From the NCBI GenBank assembly GCA_027627225.1, contig CM051034.1, positions 7,540,058 to 7,604,057 of the forward strand: DNA of 64,000 bases, given 5' to 3'. The position numbers were made by a program, and so were the translations under genes. The stretch comes from Congeria kusceri (taxonomy: Eukaryota > Mollusca > Bivalvia > Myida > Dreissenidae). This document shows, in pieces, positions 46,257-57,369 of the stretch. The notes under the pieces were generated by a model that made no database searches, was not told where the DNA came from, and worked only from the letters and a program-made list of their open reading frames with translations. Positions within the stretch are counted from its first letter, which is position 1; the number at the start of each line of letters is the position of its first letter.

Positions 46257-46994
46257 TTACGAATTAAAAGTACGTTCAAAATCTACTTTAAATCTCGTAT
46301 ATGTAACCAGCTTAGGCGTATCATTGCAAGATTGAGACCATGTCTGTAAAAATATATCTTTTAATCTCTGAAAATAATGAAACAAAAATAAGTTTGCATT
46401 TACAACACCTTGTTGATTCCAAACATACCCAAATCCTATAGAAAACAAATGTTCACGTAACGATGATACCCAATTTTTATAACCTAAATCGTCATATGTA
46501 TTAAGCATTTCATAACATTTTTTAACATTCCGATTATATGGCATTTTTAACATACGTAACCAATATTTAATAACACGTCTGCATGTAAAAATGTGTACAG
46601 GAAATCTACCACAGTCACCTAGTACAGCCATATTACATGTATGAAATGGTGCTGACATAAATCTCTTACAAGCATCTATATGTACACGTTCAACAATATC
46701 AAAAGATTTTAATCCCCAAAGCTCTGATCCATAAAATAGAATAGGCATAACCTTAGCATCAACTAACTTAAAATAACAACTATGGTCCATTGGCATGTAC
46801 TCATATAGGGAAGCCAACAACGAAGCAATTGCACGTTTAGCTTTTACAGCCATATTTTCTGCCATTTTATACATTGACAATGTTGAAGAAAAATAAACAC
46901 CTACATAAGGTAAACCCATTAATACATTGTAACTTTTCATTACAATAATACCATTTTTCCCTTGAGGATAATCTCCCCCCATTTTTAAAAACAA
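46257..46994 (-). pseudogene. LINE ORF2 thumb and C-terminal region
   Basis: A 245-codon segment. GLPYVGVYFSSTLSM is the block E / thumb start (YLG-like), followed by MAVKAKRAIASLLASLYEY and ILFYGSELWG (the common LYGSE(L/I)W motif). A long helical C-terminal region without a recognisable enzymatic domain follows. One frame off from the RT part. Confidence 0.85.
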
Positions 46995-47733
46995 CTATTT
47001 TTGCTTTATGTACATTAACTTCTAGTTTATATTCGATACAATATTCATGTAAATAATTTAGTTGTTGTTGCAAACCAAACACAGTGTCAGATGCTAATGC
47101 TACATCATCAGCAAATAACAACATAAAAATCGCAACATCATCTGGTGTCAATTGTATGCCCTTTATATTTTTACCTTTCAAATATTCATATAGCTCGTTT
47201 ATAAATAGACTAAACAAAGTCGGGCTTAAATTATAACCTTGTCTTAGACCCATAGGACAGTTAATTAGATCACTTAACATGTAATGTGACCCCACTTTAG
47301 TTTTTACTTCCATATAAAGACCCTTTATGACGTTTAACAATTTTCCACTTATATTATTTTTTATTAATGTTCGGTATAGTCTCCCCCTGTCGACGTAATC
47401 AAATGCCTTTTTAAAATCTACAAAAGCAACATACACTGTTTTGCCCTTTCTACATAAATATTTATTAATTATTGAGTATAAAACAAATGCATTATCTATT
47501 GTCGAATAACCCTGTGTAAATCCTGCTTGTGACTCTGTTAATCGTCCATATGCCTCAACGTAAAATGTAAGCCTTTTATTCAAAATATAAATGTATATTT
47601 TACTGAAAATATCTATAAGTGTAATACCTGTGTAATTGTCAGGGTTATCTGTAGGCCCCTTTTTATGTAACGGTACCATTATAGAACAAGCCCATTTTTC
47701 AGGGAAGTAGCCTGTGCTAAAAATCCTGTTCAA
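46867..47733 (-). pseudogene. LINE reverse transcriptase, fingers and palm
   Basis: A 288-codon open segment with the ordered RT blocks: NYTGITLIDIFSKIY (block 2), ESQAGFTQGYSTIDN, VAFVDFKKAFDYVDR (block A with the first Asp), LRQGYNLSPTLFSLFINEL (block B), and LLFADDVALAS (block C, FADD). Metal-binding Asp residues are intact. It then shifts frame near 46,990, where the next segment overlaps it. The N-terminal end (about 47,734-47,760) also lies in another frame. Confidence 0.9.
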
Positions 47734-48301
47734 AATTACTTTTTACGAAAGGAAGAGTTAGCTCAATACTGTGTATAAAATGTTTCGCTAATAGCACACC
47801 AGAACTAGCCTTCGTTGGATTTAAACATTTGACCGCTTCTAGAATTTCATTATCTGAAATAGGAGCATTAAAGAGTTCATCTTGGCACTCATCAATAAAA
47901 GCAGTTTCTCTGTCATCATGATCATTAGAATAATTTGTGGCATCTTGTGCTACATTTGTATTATGTACATTAAAAAGTAAATTAAAATGATCATACCATT
48001 GTTCACATGATATATTTGTTTTATCTGTCTCTTTGCTTCGAAGACTTTTAATTTTGCCTCAAAACACGTTCTGATTACCAACTGAGTTAGATAGATCTTT
48101 GATAACGTTTATTTTACATTCATAGCGCTTTGTATTACATATATTTCGATACACCTTTTTGATTGACAGGTAATCATTTAAATTATTGATAGTGTTATCA
48201 CGGCGAATGTCCGCAGAGCCTTATTTACTTCAGTTTTATAATTCGTACATTCTCGGTCAAACCATTTTTAGCATGATGTACACATCGCCTTCGTTTACTA
48301 A

Positions 48302-48697
48302 TTAAATGATACTACAATTGATTAAAACACGTTCGAAATTTTTTACAATGTCATCTATTGACTCATTTGTATTTTCAAATGTGAACGATAGTGCATCATT
48401 TTCTATAAGAGCCTGCAGGTTTTGCTTATATATAACAATTTTATCAGTACTAAAGTCAGTTCTAACTATGTCACCCACATGTACTTGTTTCTGATTTGGA
48501 GTATCACGTTCATAGGCTTTTGTTTTTAGTTTTAACACAATAGGTAAATGGTCAGATGAACTTTCATCATCAACAAACATACCTTGCACAATGTCGAATA
48601 TTTCAAGACTACCAACAAAGTAATCTATGACACTACAACCGTTGGAGCTTACATATGTGTAATTTCCCTGTATCTGTATCTGCCCCACAGCGACCAT
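48302..48697 (-). pseudogene. LINE ORF2 endonuclease, C-terminal part
   Basis: Continues the endonuclease fold: NGCSVIDYFVGSLEIFD then DDESSSDHLPIVLKL. The SDH(L/F)P motif holds a conserved catalytic His/Asp of the APE nuclease. After about residue 70 it runs into the linker toward the reverse transcriptase. Broken from both neighbours by frameshift or stop. Confidence 0.82.
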
Positions 48698-48780
48698 TTA
48701 ATACATACAGTTCATACACTTTACATACATTCAACACATTTCGTCCATAGCTATTTACATGGGAATCGCATGACATGCGA

Positions 48781-49197
48781 TTACTCATACGAGAATCTGC
48801 CCAAAAATAGTTCTTCTAGATCATTAAAAATTGGCAAATTTGTATTAGTATCAATAAAATCATTTTCTATTCCTGTTCTGGCATTCAAATCACCAGCCAA
48901 CATACTATGGTATTCCGCGTAATTTATAGTACAAAATGGGTTTTCAATAATCGCAATACCCTTGATATTACACCCTTTATATGTGGGTGAGGCATCATGA
49001 GGTATATATGATGCTACTAATAGTATATCTTTAGAGGTATTGAACAGTTGTTTATCAATATTAAAAACCAACCCTGCTTCAAAGTAACAAAATACGCGAG
49101 TTAGGAAACAACTATAGCAGTTTTTTATACCAACAAAAACACCCGCCATATTTCTACCACCGCGCCCAGAAATTTTAGATGGCGAACAAAACCACAT
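48781..49197 (-). pseudogene. LINE ORF2 endonuclease, N-terminal part
   Basis: A 138-codon open segment. It has FEAGLVFNIDKQLF, LLVASYIPHDASP and YHSMLAGDLNARTGIENDFID; the GDLNAR(T/I)G block is the classic core of APE-type LINE endonucleases. It is separated from the next part by stops at about 48,700-48,780. Confidence 0.82.
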
Positions 49198-49518
49198 AAA
49201 CCCATGTTTCTAGCAACCATGTTTCTAGCAATACTAAAATATCAAATTGCAATAGATATGTAAGAAATAATGGATCAACAAATTTGGATCTCAGTCCTGC
49301 TACATTCCATGACAATATAGAAATATGTGAACATAGCGGGCCTTGGCCACAATCCTATTCCACATGTGCAGGCGTGTCGCCGGTGTTGCTGGCAACTGTG
49401 GCTTGTTGTGCATTTGTGCTAATTTCGCTCCGTTGAACCCTTCGCCTAGCTTGTAAAGTTAATCTATTTTCCACAGAATTTTGCCTTTGATAGAGAATAC
49501 CGTTCTTGAAGTAAGCAT

Positions 49519-50553
49519 TTATACCACGCTGATGCAGTTCTCTGACCTTCGAGCGTTGATACTGAGTAAGTTCGCTAGATATTTGAATGCCTTTGACACG
49601 AGACGATCGCGTATCTTAAACAATTCCGCCTTGGTATCAAATGACTTAAATTTCACCAGAACCATCCGGGGAGTGTTCAAACTGTATTTGCCTATTCTTC
49701 TAATATCCATAATGGTGTCATCTTGAAAGGAATCATTCGGATAGGCAACATTATATACACCAGAAACAAATTTCACCCTTGTTTGATCGATTGTTTCATG
49801 TTCATCATCAGTAAGGCCAAAAATACGGAGAATATTTTTTATTTCAGCACTTTCTAGATTTTCTAAATGCTTTGTAATTTCACACATCTCCGAATTATCA
49901 CTGTCAAACATGTGCGCTGCTTCCTCGAACTCGGTTCGGAGGTCTTGATGCTTGTTATCTATGTCATCGAATTTCATTTGAAGGGATTTAATATGTTTAC
50001 CCATTGATCGTTGTGTTACTTCGATATTGTTGATTTTACTGTTGATATTGTTTAGTTCTTGTCGAATATCTTGTTGCACAGCCTGAATTTCTGCGCCTAC
50101 TTCAGCGATACTATCGTTAGTCTGTTTGTTGTATGCTGCCATTGCATTAACGATATACCGTGTATCTGGGTTCATGTAAGGGCCAGGGTAAAAACCAGAT
50201 GGTGGGGGTGAATGTGGTCTGCTTGCATTTTCGCCATGTGTAGGACCATTGGTAGGACCGGGGTTTTCTTCCACATCGCTTGCTAATAATAGTAGTCGGT
50301 ATAAACACGAGTAGTCAGCAGTTTCGCCGTATACATTCATAGCATTTGTACAATGTACAAAATGAGCAGACAAATAAGTGTGAGCATTACTGTCAAAAAA
50401 ATTCAGTACACAGTCTCTGGAAAACAAAAGGCTCTTTACATAAACGGACAGTCCTAAAACAAATAGTAGACAGTCATATGAGTGATCTGAAGTGAACATC
50501 GGTGCTATGAGTGCACGGGTTATACTGTTCGCCGTTACAATCTTGTGGTGCAC
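49519..50553 (-). CDS. LINE ORF1 protein with N-terminal 2A motif
   Basis: An intact 344-codon frame. Residues 1-90 are hydrophobic in places (CLLFVLGLSVYVKSLLF). Residues 91-100 read ASDVEENPGP, matching the D(V/I)ExNPG|P consensus of 2A ribosome-skipping peptides, so the chain would separate between Gly99 and Pro100. Then comes a proline-rich linker (PHSPPPSGFYPGPY), a predicted coiled coil at about 138-240, and an RRM-like/C-terminal RNA-binding region at about 239-320 (ILRIFGLTDDEHE and later RIGKYSLNTPRMVLVKF), as in L1-type ORF1 proteins. 2A motifs are known in the ORFs of some invertebrate and trypanosome non-LTR elements. Function is inferred from the motif only. Confidence 0.82.
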   Translation of the reverse strand: MHHKIVTANSITRALIAPMFTSDHSYDCLLFVLGLSVYVKSLLFSRDCVLNFFDSNAHTYLSAHFVHCTNAMNVYGETADYSCLYRLLLLASDVEENPGPTNGPTHGENASRPHSPPPSGFYPGPYMNPDTRYIVNAMAAYNKQTNDSIAEVGAEIQAVQQDIRQELNNINSKINNIEVTQRSMGKHIKSLQMKFDDIDNKHQDLRTEFEEAAHMFDSDNSEMCEITKHLENLESAEIKNILRIFGLTDDEHETIDQTRVKFVSGVYNVAYPNDSFQDDTIMDIRRIGKYSLNTPRMVLVKFKSFDTKAELFKIRDRLVSKAFKYLANLLSINARRSENCISVV

Positions 50554-50600
50554 GTGAACACGGCTGTGTAAATCCTCCTATTCGTATACGATATTGCGTA

Positions 50601-51003
50601 ATGTCGACACAGTTTGCAAAATAGTCACAATAGCGATTTATCTATCGACTGAACACGGTATGCTCCGCTCTGCTCTACTGACCACGCTGACCAATGCTTA
50701 CTTGTGAAACTACTTCATCACGGTCAGTGCGCACTATAAATATCTATTGTGCATATATACATGTCTATATGGAAAAAAATGTTTGCAAATACCTCTTCTC
50801 CAAAGTAATATGTCCAAACTCTAACACAAGCCAACACTTTTAAATATCAATCACAACATGCGGTCCATGTTTTATATATGTCCGATGTGAATATAACTAT
50901 TAAATCACATTTAAACTCCCACAGATAAAACACGTCTTGCTGTACCGACTGTCCCTTAGAACAAATTAACTATTATAATAATTTGCTATATAATTTAGGA
51001 AGC
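50601..51003. other. LINE 5' flank, no gene
   Basis: Intronic DNA between the LINE and the TTAA-flanked element. It may include the LINE 5' untranslated region, which I cannot bound. Confidence 0.3.
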
Positions 51004-51894
51004 TTAAGTATGGAAGAGTATATCCGCCAGTACATTCATGCTTCTAAATGACAGTTACATTTTGCTAAATTACAATTGCAGGCTGCTAAATTTCAATTGC
51101 ACGTTCCTAATGACAATTACATTTTGCTAAATGATAATTGCTTATTGCACTGTGTTATTCGTTACTAATTAACTGCAACTTCCATGCGTCCAAGTGCTTC
51201 TTTCTATCGGTTAATTAAATTAAATCACACATTCTTGGGTGTAAATGACAAATGCATCCTCTCTGTGTCATCATTAAGTGTTTTTGCGAACAAGTTCATA
51301 TTGCTTTGTACATTTTACTATGTGAATTTGATTAAACCTAGTAATGATAGTTTAGGCATTAAACGATTGAAAGTTTAGCAAGGCGAAAGCAGCAAGCACT
51401 TAGCAACAAGAAGTTACTCAAATGCGACTTGACAATTTGTAATATGTCATTCATGTGTAACCGGGAACCAGAAATTCCGGCAGTGTCCGTAAAATCGCTG
51501 GGACATACCTAACTCCAAGCTACTTTTGACTAGTTAAGCTCCTGGCTATTTCGGTCGAAATAAGGTCCCGTTGTACGTCCCGCCTCTGCGAATCAGTAAA
51601 CGGCCGAGGAAAGTTAGTCTTAGTGAGCACAAGCATGGCGCTGTTGAGCTAATACCTTTGTCTGTCAGTACTTTTGTCCGTACGTCCGGGTGCCTGTCGG
51701 TCACAAAGCATGTCGTATCTATTTCCTTTAACCGTTTTTAAGGAATTAATTGAAAAAAGAGTTTTATGTTCAGTGTATCAGTCCTGACCGTTGGCGCATT
51801 AACTGTCTGCCCGACCGTCTGTCCGTACGGATGACTTTCAGACATACAACGTATCCGTCCTACAACTTCCAAATACCTTGAAGCACTGTCCGGC

Positions 51895-52095
51895 TAGCTC
51901 AGTGGTTGGTAGACTTGCTTTTCATTTAGGCGGCCTCGGGTTCATTCCCTACTCGGCGCATGTGAATATGGTTGGTGGTCAACATACCCGATAGCTGGAG
52001 TTTCCTCTTGCACTGCACCCTGCACTGTGTATTGAGTGCCCCCTCCCCCCAAACAGCACAACACCACACCAGAATTAAAAAAAAAAAATAATACA
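51895..52095 (+). mobile_element. tRNA-derived SINE inside the TTAA element
   Basis: ccggctagctcagtggttgg (A-box-like, with one or two extra bases) and cctcgggttcattccctact (B box), followed by a unique body and a poly-A-rich tail (aaaaaaaaaaataatacaac). A functional tRNA is excluded by the unpaired acceptor ends. Confidence 0.68.
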
Positions 52096-52230
52096 ACAGA
52101 AAAAGTTATGATTCAAAATTTGTCCCAACTTGTGATAAGTTAAAATGTAAATTAGGCAGGGGTGCTGGTACACACACCAGGTCACTACGAAATGCAGAAG
52201 CGCGGAGGAACCTCATAAACTACGAAATAG

Positions 52231-52330
52231 GCACATTCAACACACACACACGCACGCACGCTCGTACACACACGTACACATCAACACACATGCACAAACG
52301 CACACACATACACACGTCCGCCCGAGTGTC
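52231..52330. repeat. CA/CACG-rich simple repeat
   Basis: acacacacacgcacgcacgc then cgtacacacacgtacacatc, running into cgtccgcccg copies at about 52,315-52,345. Confidence 0.85.
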
Positions 52331-53285
52331 CGTCCGCCCGTCTGTCAATGCATGTGTATACATATATATGCATATCTACTGCTTGGGTTACTCATGAATA
52401 TTTTATGAAATTAATAATAGAAATCCACAACAACATTAAATCGCTATTTTTCGTTTCTATGTCGTATTTTGTTTATTATTTCATGTTTGTTCTGTAATTA
52501 AAATTCTTTGTTGAAAAAAATATTCTTGACGATTACATTTTACGCGAAATGTACGTTCAACAGAACTAGCTTGGACTCCAAAATTTTTATTATGACAAAA
52601 GCAGTCTACAATATGATCTCCGGAAACTATCGAACATCTGAATTTGCTGTCAAGAGTTGTCTCCCGTATATAGTAATTTGCGCTAGAAAGTCAAATTCGT
52701 GTTGGTTCCCTGTAATGTTATAATGCATTAACATGCTTAGCAAAATCCACTAGTTAGTTAATCGCTTGTGACAATCAGCAACAACAAAGTAAATGAGCAT
52801 AGGAAAGCAGAAAGGAATAGCATGAATAAACATTTCGATATTGGAGTAGGCAAACAAAAAGGCTCAAAGCACTTGTCAATTACATGTATGTCGTTCCATT
52901 ACGAATATCATAAGGCAATAGGCAATTGTCATTTAGCAATGTGCAATTGTCATTAGCAACACGCAATTGTCATTTAGCAATATATATTGTCATTTAGCAA
53001 CATGCAATTGTCATTTAGTAACATGCATATTGTGGCCGATATACCCTTCCATACTTAAGGACATACAAGTAAAAATAATGTACACATAAATTAATTAAAT
53101 TTATTTGAATTGAAGTAGATCTCTGTTGTCTATAATTTTGTTGTGTGCACATAATTGAACGACTCATTATGGTTAGCATTTACAGTGCTATTCAATTCAT
53201 CTTAGTTTTAACTTTAAAAAATAATACTGTACACTCGTAGAACTGTAGAAAGTCAACAAAAATCTTTTATGGACAACTGTCTTAC

Positions 53286-53382
53286 TTGAATTGCCGTAAG
53301 GAATTCCAACTTTTTTAGAATTCTTCACCATTGACACAAATGAGGAAACTTTGAAATCCTCTGCCTTCTCTTCATCTTCATA
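53286..53382 (-). CDS. DNAAF9: DNAAF9-like, coding exon 6 (residues 122-154)
   Basis: Acceptor atattgcag|TATGAA, donor TTCAA|gtaaga. Encodes YEDEEKAEDFKVSSFVSMVK then NSKKVGIPYGNS. It continues the acidic YEDEE-AE-FK block and ends in the GIPY segment known in the family. Phase 1 at the end. Intron 6 is 7,506 bp, the longest here, with the LINE and the TTAA-flanked element. Confidence 0.9.
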
Positions 53383-53756
53383 CTGCAATATTACATACAT
53401 GTATTTATCGATGATATGTCTTGAATAGGGATGGGACCGAATACTGAAATCAATATTCAAATATTCGTTTTAGGTATTCGAATATATTCTAAGTCTTGAA
53501 CAATTTAGTTCACACAATTTCTTAACGAAGATGCTAAAACAAATGACTGGTGGCATTTGTTTAACGTCCGTACTCCATAAAAAATGTCTGTTTGAAATTT
53601 ATTGATGTTGGTTCACAAAGTGGTAAATTTAAAAAGCATCTACTAAATCTTTACTAGATTTCAGTATTTTAATGTTCTATTAAATCTGTATAAGGTTTCA
53701 ATATTTTAATGTAAAATGAACATAAAATGAAAGTCACAGACTTAAGGAATTGTATG

Positions 53757-53836
53757 TTTGGGAGAAATGTACTTCGTTTGGGAGAAATGTACTTCATTTG
53801 GGAGAAATGTACTTCGTTTGGGAGAAATGTACTTCA
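53757..53836. repeat. 20-bp tandem repeat, four copies
   Basis: Four copies of gtttgggagaaatgtacttc, differing only at the first position or two (ttcgt, ttcat, ttcag). Confidence 0.93.
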
Positions 53837-53867
53837 GTTTTTACTAAGAAACTTCACTGATGATTCA

Positions 53868-53998
53868 CATTGGTGTAATGGATAAGGCATCCACCTATTG
53901 ATTGGGAGGTCGTGAGTTTGATTCCTGCTCAGGCAGTGTTTGAATGATCTTTCTCAAAAGACACCATGTACTGGTTCAATCTACTGGTTCATTCCAGG
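53868..53998 (+). mobile_element. tRNA-derived SINE
   Basis: cattggtgtaatggataagg (A box) and gtcgtgagtttgattcctgc (B box) at tRNA spacing, then the body tgatctttctcaaaagacac and tgtactggttcaatctactgg shared with the minus-strand fragment at 36,840-36,960. In intron 5. Confidence 0.72.
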
Positions 53999-53999
53999 A

Positions 54000-54374
54000 A
54001 ACCATATATGCCATAATTTTTTCAGGCCAAAATGGGACATTGACAAAAAATTGGCGGGACATTTGACATTTTAGTGGGACATCTTAATATTGTTATTTTG
54101 TCGCAGGGTCCATTACTTGTCATATCATTCATGTACATAATACATGTATACACTAACTAAGGCTAATATGTTTTTTTTAAAAATTTAACATTTAAAGGAA
54201 ATAAAATAAACGAAACCTCACCGTTTAAACAGTATACATAATGCAACTTTTATTGCACACTAACATCTATTTTTGTGGTAGACCGCGACAAAATGCTTCT
54301 GAGTGGGATGCCGGGGCAAAACTCCCGAAAGCGGGACAATCCCGGTGAGACCGGGATGTATGGCATGTATGCCT
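54000..54374. repeat. Possible degenerate element with GGGAC motifs
   Basis: The left atatatgccata and the right, on the other strand atacatgccata, could be inverted ends. The motif (g)tgggaca recurs (aaatgggacattg, ggcgggacatttg, agtgggacatctt, agcgggacaatcc). Too diverged for a firm call. Confidence 0.35.
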
Positions 54375-54423
54375 GGAAACAGACTCAAAATGTCCCAATA
54401 AGGTGTTCAACATAATCGAGCTA

Positions 54424-54618
<195 letters not shown>

Positions 54619-54711
54619 TTATGGCAGACACTAGAATTAAAATTTGGAAGAAGAAAACAACAACAGATGAAACGCCTAACCACACGTTAAATCTTGACAT
54701 TTTTACACATA

Positions 54712-55651
54712 CGAGGGCTGTTTCATAAATTTGCGGAATTACTCTATTTCTTCTACCTTAGGTGATTTATATTTAACAAAAATACATCTTGAAATACGTT
54801 TACTTATGACTGACTTTTAGACCAAAAATTATAGTGATACATAGAACATTTAATTTTATATGGAACATTGAGTACTTAAAGCACTCCAACGTCAATTTAA
54901 CGTCACCTAAACGTCAAATTGAAGAGTGTGGTTCACTTTCTCGACGAAGTCACCACCTGTAGCCACACACTTTCTATGTCTATGTACCCATTGGTCAAAT
55001 GTAACTTGAACCAATCCTTATTGAATGATGTTTCAAAGCATTGTCCTCTCAGTTCATTCTTAAGGCCATGAAATAAATGGAAGTCCATAGGGTCCGGTCT
55101 GTAGGGATGGTTTCTGCTGTCCCTAAATCGTGCATGCCATTTGTACACAAATCTCTTTCCACACTTAGGTAATGTATCCGAGTTTCTGATCTGTTTAAAT
55201 GTTTCGGCCGGATATAGTTTTAGTCCAACGGAAAATTTGACAATGGAACATAATTCAACATTGTCCGTTGAAGTCAAGCGATTAAGCAAAGTTATGGCAA
55301 TAAAAAGCTGCTGGGAGGTAATTGTTCAGCATAATGTTTTAAAACTTGCAGAAAATGACGTCGAAACATGTTGCTAACATCAGGCGCTTTCGTGCCCAAA
55401 ATGCAAAATGTATGACTAGTTAACAGCACTTTCAGTGCATTTCAAATGTTTAAATACCGGCATGCATCAAGGCGCTAAATAGCGGTTGCTATAGATACCA
55501 CTAAACTTCCATAAATTAAACAAAATAAGGACTATCATTTTAGATTATCATAGGATATGTGCCAAACAACTTGTGCATGTGTTTTCATTTAAGATGATTG
55601 AAAAATAAACTTTAGAGAAGAGAATTCCGCGAATTTATGAAACAGCCCTCG
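54712..55651. mobile_element. Mariner-like transposon, internally deleted
   Basis: The terminal inverted repeats are near perfect: left CGAGGGCTGTTTCATAAATT and then tgcggaatt; right, on the other strand CGAGGGCTGTTTCATAAATT and then cgcggaatt. TA flanks both sides (54,710-54,711 and 55,652-55,653). Cgagggctg(t/c)-type ends and a TA target are typical of mariner. The interior has a shortened transposase frame on the minus strand. The right-hand TA is also the left flank of the next element. Confidence 0.92.
54933..55289 (-). pseudogene. Mariner transposase remnant, central catalytic part deleted
   Basis: 118 codons. Residues 20-59 (AETFKQIRNSDTLPK and VYKWHARFRDSR) resemble the second part of the mariner N-terminal helix-turn-helix, where (F/Y)-W--RF--GR is common. 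Residues 60-118 (HPYRPDPMDFHLFHGLKNEL and following) match the mariner C-terminus (PYSPDL-P-D-HLF--LK). The roughly 200 residues between, which contain the catalytic D,D34D acids, are gone. The join is in frame, but the protein cannot be an active transposase. Confidence 0.82.
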
Positions 55652-55653
55652 TA

Positions 55654-56313
55654 CAGTCGAAATGTGATACTACGAATAGTCACGAGAGACACGAGTTTGT
55701 TCGTATTATCGCGTTTGTTGCAGTATCTCAACTTTTTGGAGAATACGGTAGTAATGTAATCTCGTTAGATTTAGAGTTAATTTGCAGCATGTTGCGGCAT
55801 TTACGTACAATAATGCACTTCTTAAACTGAGTGCATTTGACATTTGTGAATGTACTTGCCAAAATAATGTATAAAATCCACCAAAAAATAATTAAATTCG
55901 CTATGACATATTGGTAATCACGAAAGTCAATCAATCAAACCAAAATAATCGCACACTGCACCATTTAAAGTGGATTAAAATGGAAATTATACTCGTTAAC
56001 AACTATGTTTGCCCATGGGGAAAACAAAATGGCTTGCTGTCTGACTTGCCAGAGGTGTGAAATCGGAGTTGGGAAGGTGTGAAAAGTCTACATGACAATC
56101 TGTTTCGTAGTATCGTGTTATCATTTCATTGGAAACGCTATGATGGGATTGGAACATTTTTTCATAGTAACGCATCTTTAATTCAATAACGAATTAGTAG
56201 TATTGCATCTTTTTGTAGTCAAATATGTAAAAAAAACGGACGGGACCAGCCGCCTTATTCGTTGTATCCCGTCATTTCGTAGTATCACAATTCGCAGTAT
56301 CACGCTTTGACTA
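55654..56313. mobile_element. Non-autonomous TA-flanked DNA transposon, copy 2
   Basis: Full-length relative of 207-832: CAGTCGAAATGTGATACTAC at the left, and AGTCAAAGCGTGATACTGCG read on the other strand at the right. The same cgtagtatcgc sub-repeats are present inside. Its left TA is exactly the right TA of the mariner remnant. The right flank (aa) has lost the TA. No coding capacity. Confidence 0.8.
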
Positions 56314-56569
56314 AATATGTTCAATGTTCAATATTTTTTCTGGTGAAAATTTTCAGTGAAAAGCAAAGGATATCTGGTTAAAAGAATAGGTTCTCCTGTC
56401 TGTAATGGGAAACAAATGTGATAACTTAAAGGCATGTTACCATTTAAAATCATAATAAATTTATAAAACAAACATATAACAAGAGTGCCATGTCCCAAAG
56501 ATATGCCCGTCAAAGGAGCATTTTTAGGGGTAAAGATTCAACTACTAAAGAGACAAAATCCATCTATGC

Positions 56570-57235
56570 TTGACAAAGATATGCTCCAGACTAAGTGGTA
56601 CAGATTTATTTCTTAAATTTGACCTTTGACCTTGAATTGTGACCTTGACCTGGGACATAGGGACCAGGTTCTTACGAGCTACACTCCGTCTCACCATGCT
56701 CATCTCTTCTGCCAAGTTATTTGAAAATCCATCCATGCTTGACAAAGATATGCTCTGGACTAGGTGGTAAGGATTGATTTCTTATATTTGACCTTTGACC
56801 TTGAATTCTGACCTAGACTTTGGACCTAGGGAGCTGGTTCTTGCGCGCAACACTCCATCTCACTTCTGCCAAGTTATCTGAAAATCCATCCATGCGGACA
56901 AAGATATGCTCTGGACTAAGTGGCAAGGATTTATTTTTTATATTTAACCTTTGACCTTGAACCTAGGGACCTGATTCTTGCAGGCGACACTCTGTCTCAT
57001 CACGCTTATCACTTATGCCAAGTAATTTGAAAATCCATCATGCTGAACAAAGTTATGCTCCGGACAAAGTGTTAAGGATTGATTTCTTACATTTGACTTT
57101 TGATCTTGAATTGTGACCTTGACCTTGGACCTAGTGACCTTGTTATTGCGTGCGACACTTATCACTTCTGCCAAGTTATTTAAAAATCCATCCATGCTGG
57201 ACAAAGTTATGCCCGCCCGACTGCCCACCTACCCT
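56570..57235. repeat. Interspersed repeat with GACCTTTGACC modules, copy 2
   Basis: About four modules of 130-180 bp with tttgacctttgaccttgaat, gggaccaggttcttac, tctgccaagttatttgaaaa and tccatccatgcttgacaaag. Same family as 2,930-3,665. Ends near a cccgcccgactgcccaccta run. In intron 4 of the DNAAF9-like gene. Confidence 0.78.
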
Positions 57236-57369
57236 GCTTGGGCGTTGCCATAATACGACCCGTTTTTAATAATTAGCAAACAGAGGTACTCGATGATAAT
57301 TTATGAAGGGTAATCTCCCTTTAATGTTTCAATTGACAAAATTGTAATCATGCTAGGACCATTTTGTAG

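Larger units (their letters stand above)
45925..50600 (-). mobile_element. APE-type LINE retrotransposon, broken
   Basis: One minus-strand non-LTR element in intron 6. In transcription order it holds ORF1 with a 2A motif and coiled coil (50,553-49,519), an endonuclease region (49,197-48,302), reverse transcriptase (47,733-46,867), a C-terminal part (46,994-46,257), a CCHC knuckle (46,222-45,947) and a (ttgaa)n tail at about 45,925-45,942. Stops and frameshifts break ORF2 at least four times, so this copy is dead. The 5' end is not precisely defined. The clade is uncertain among APE-bearing groups such as CR1/Jockey-like or L1/Tx1-like. Confidence 0.9.
51008..53054. mobile_element. TTAA-flanked 2-kb element with subterminal tandem repeats
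   Basis: The left end GTATGGAAGAGTATATCCGC and the right end, on the other strand GTATGGAAGGGTATATCGGC, are inverted repeats. TTAA flanks each (51,004-51,007 and 53,055-53,058). Just inside both ends lie several copies of a unit near ttgctaaatgacaattgcat, in inverse orientation at the two ends (about 51,045-51,150 and 52,915-53,030). A TTAA target is typical of piggyBac, but the tip is not the usual CCC. No transposase frame is recognisable. The interior has collected a SINE and CA-rich simple repeats. Confidence 0.75.

Noticed and set aside
48584..48922. Plus-strand 112-codon frame
   Set aside because: Antisense shadow of the LINE endonuclease region.
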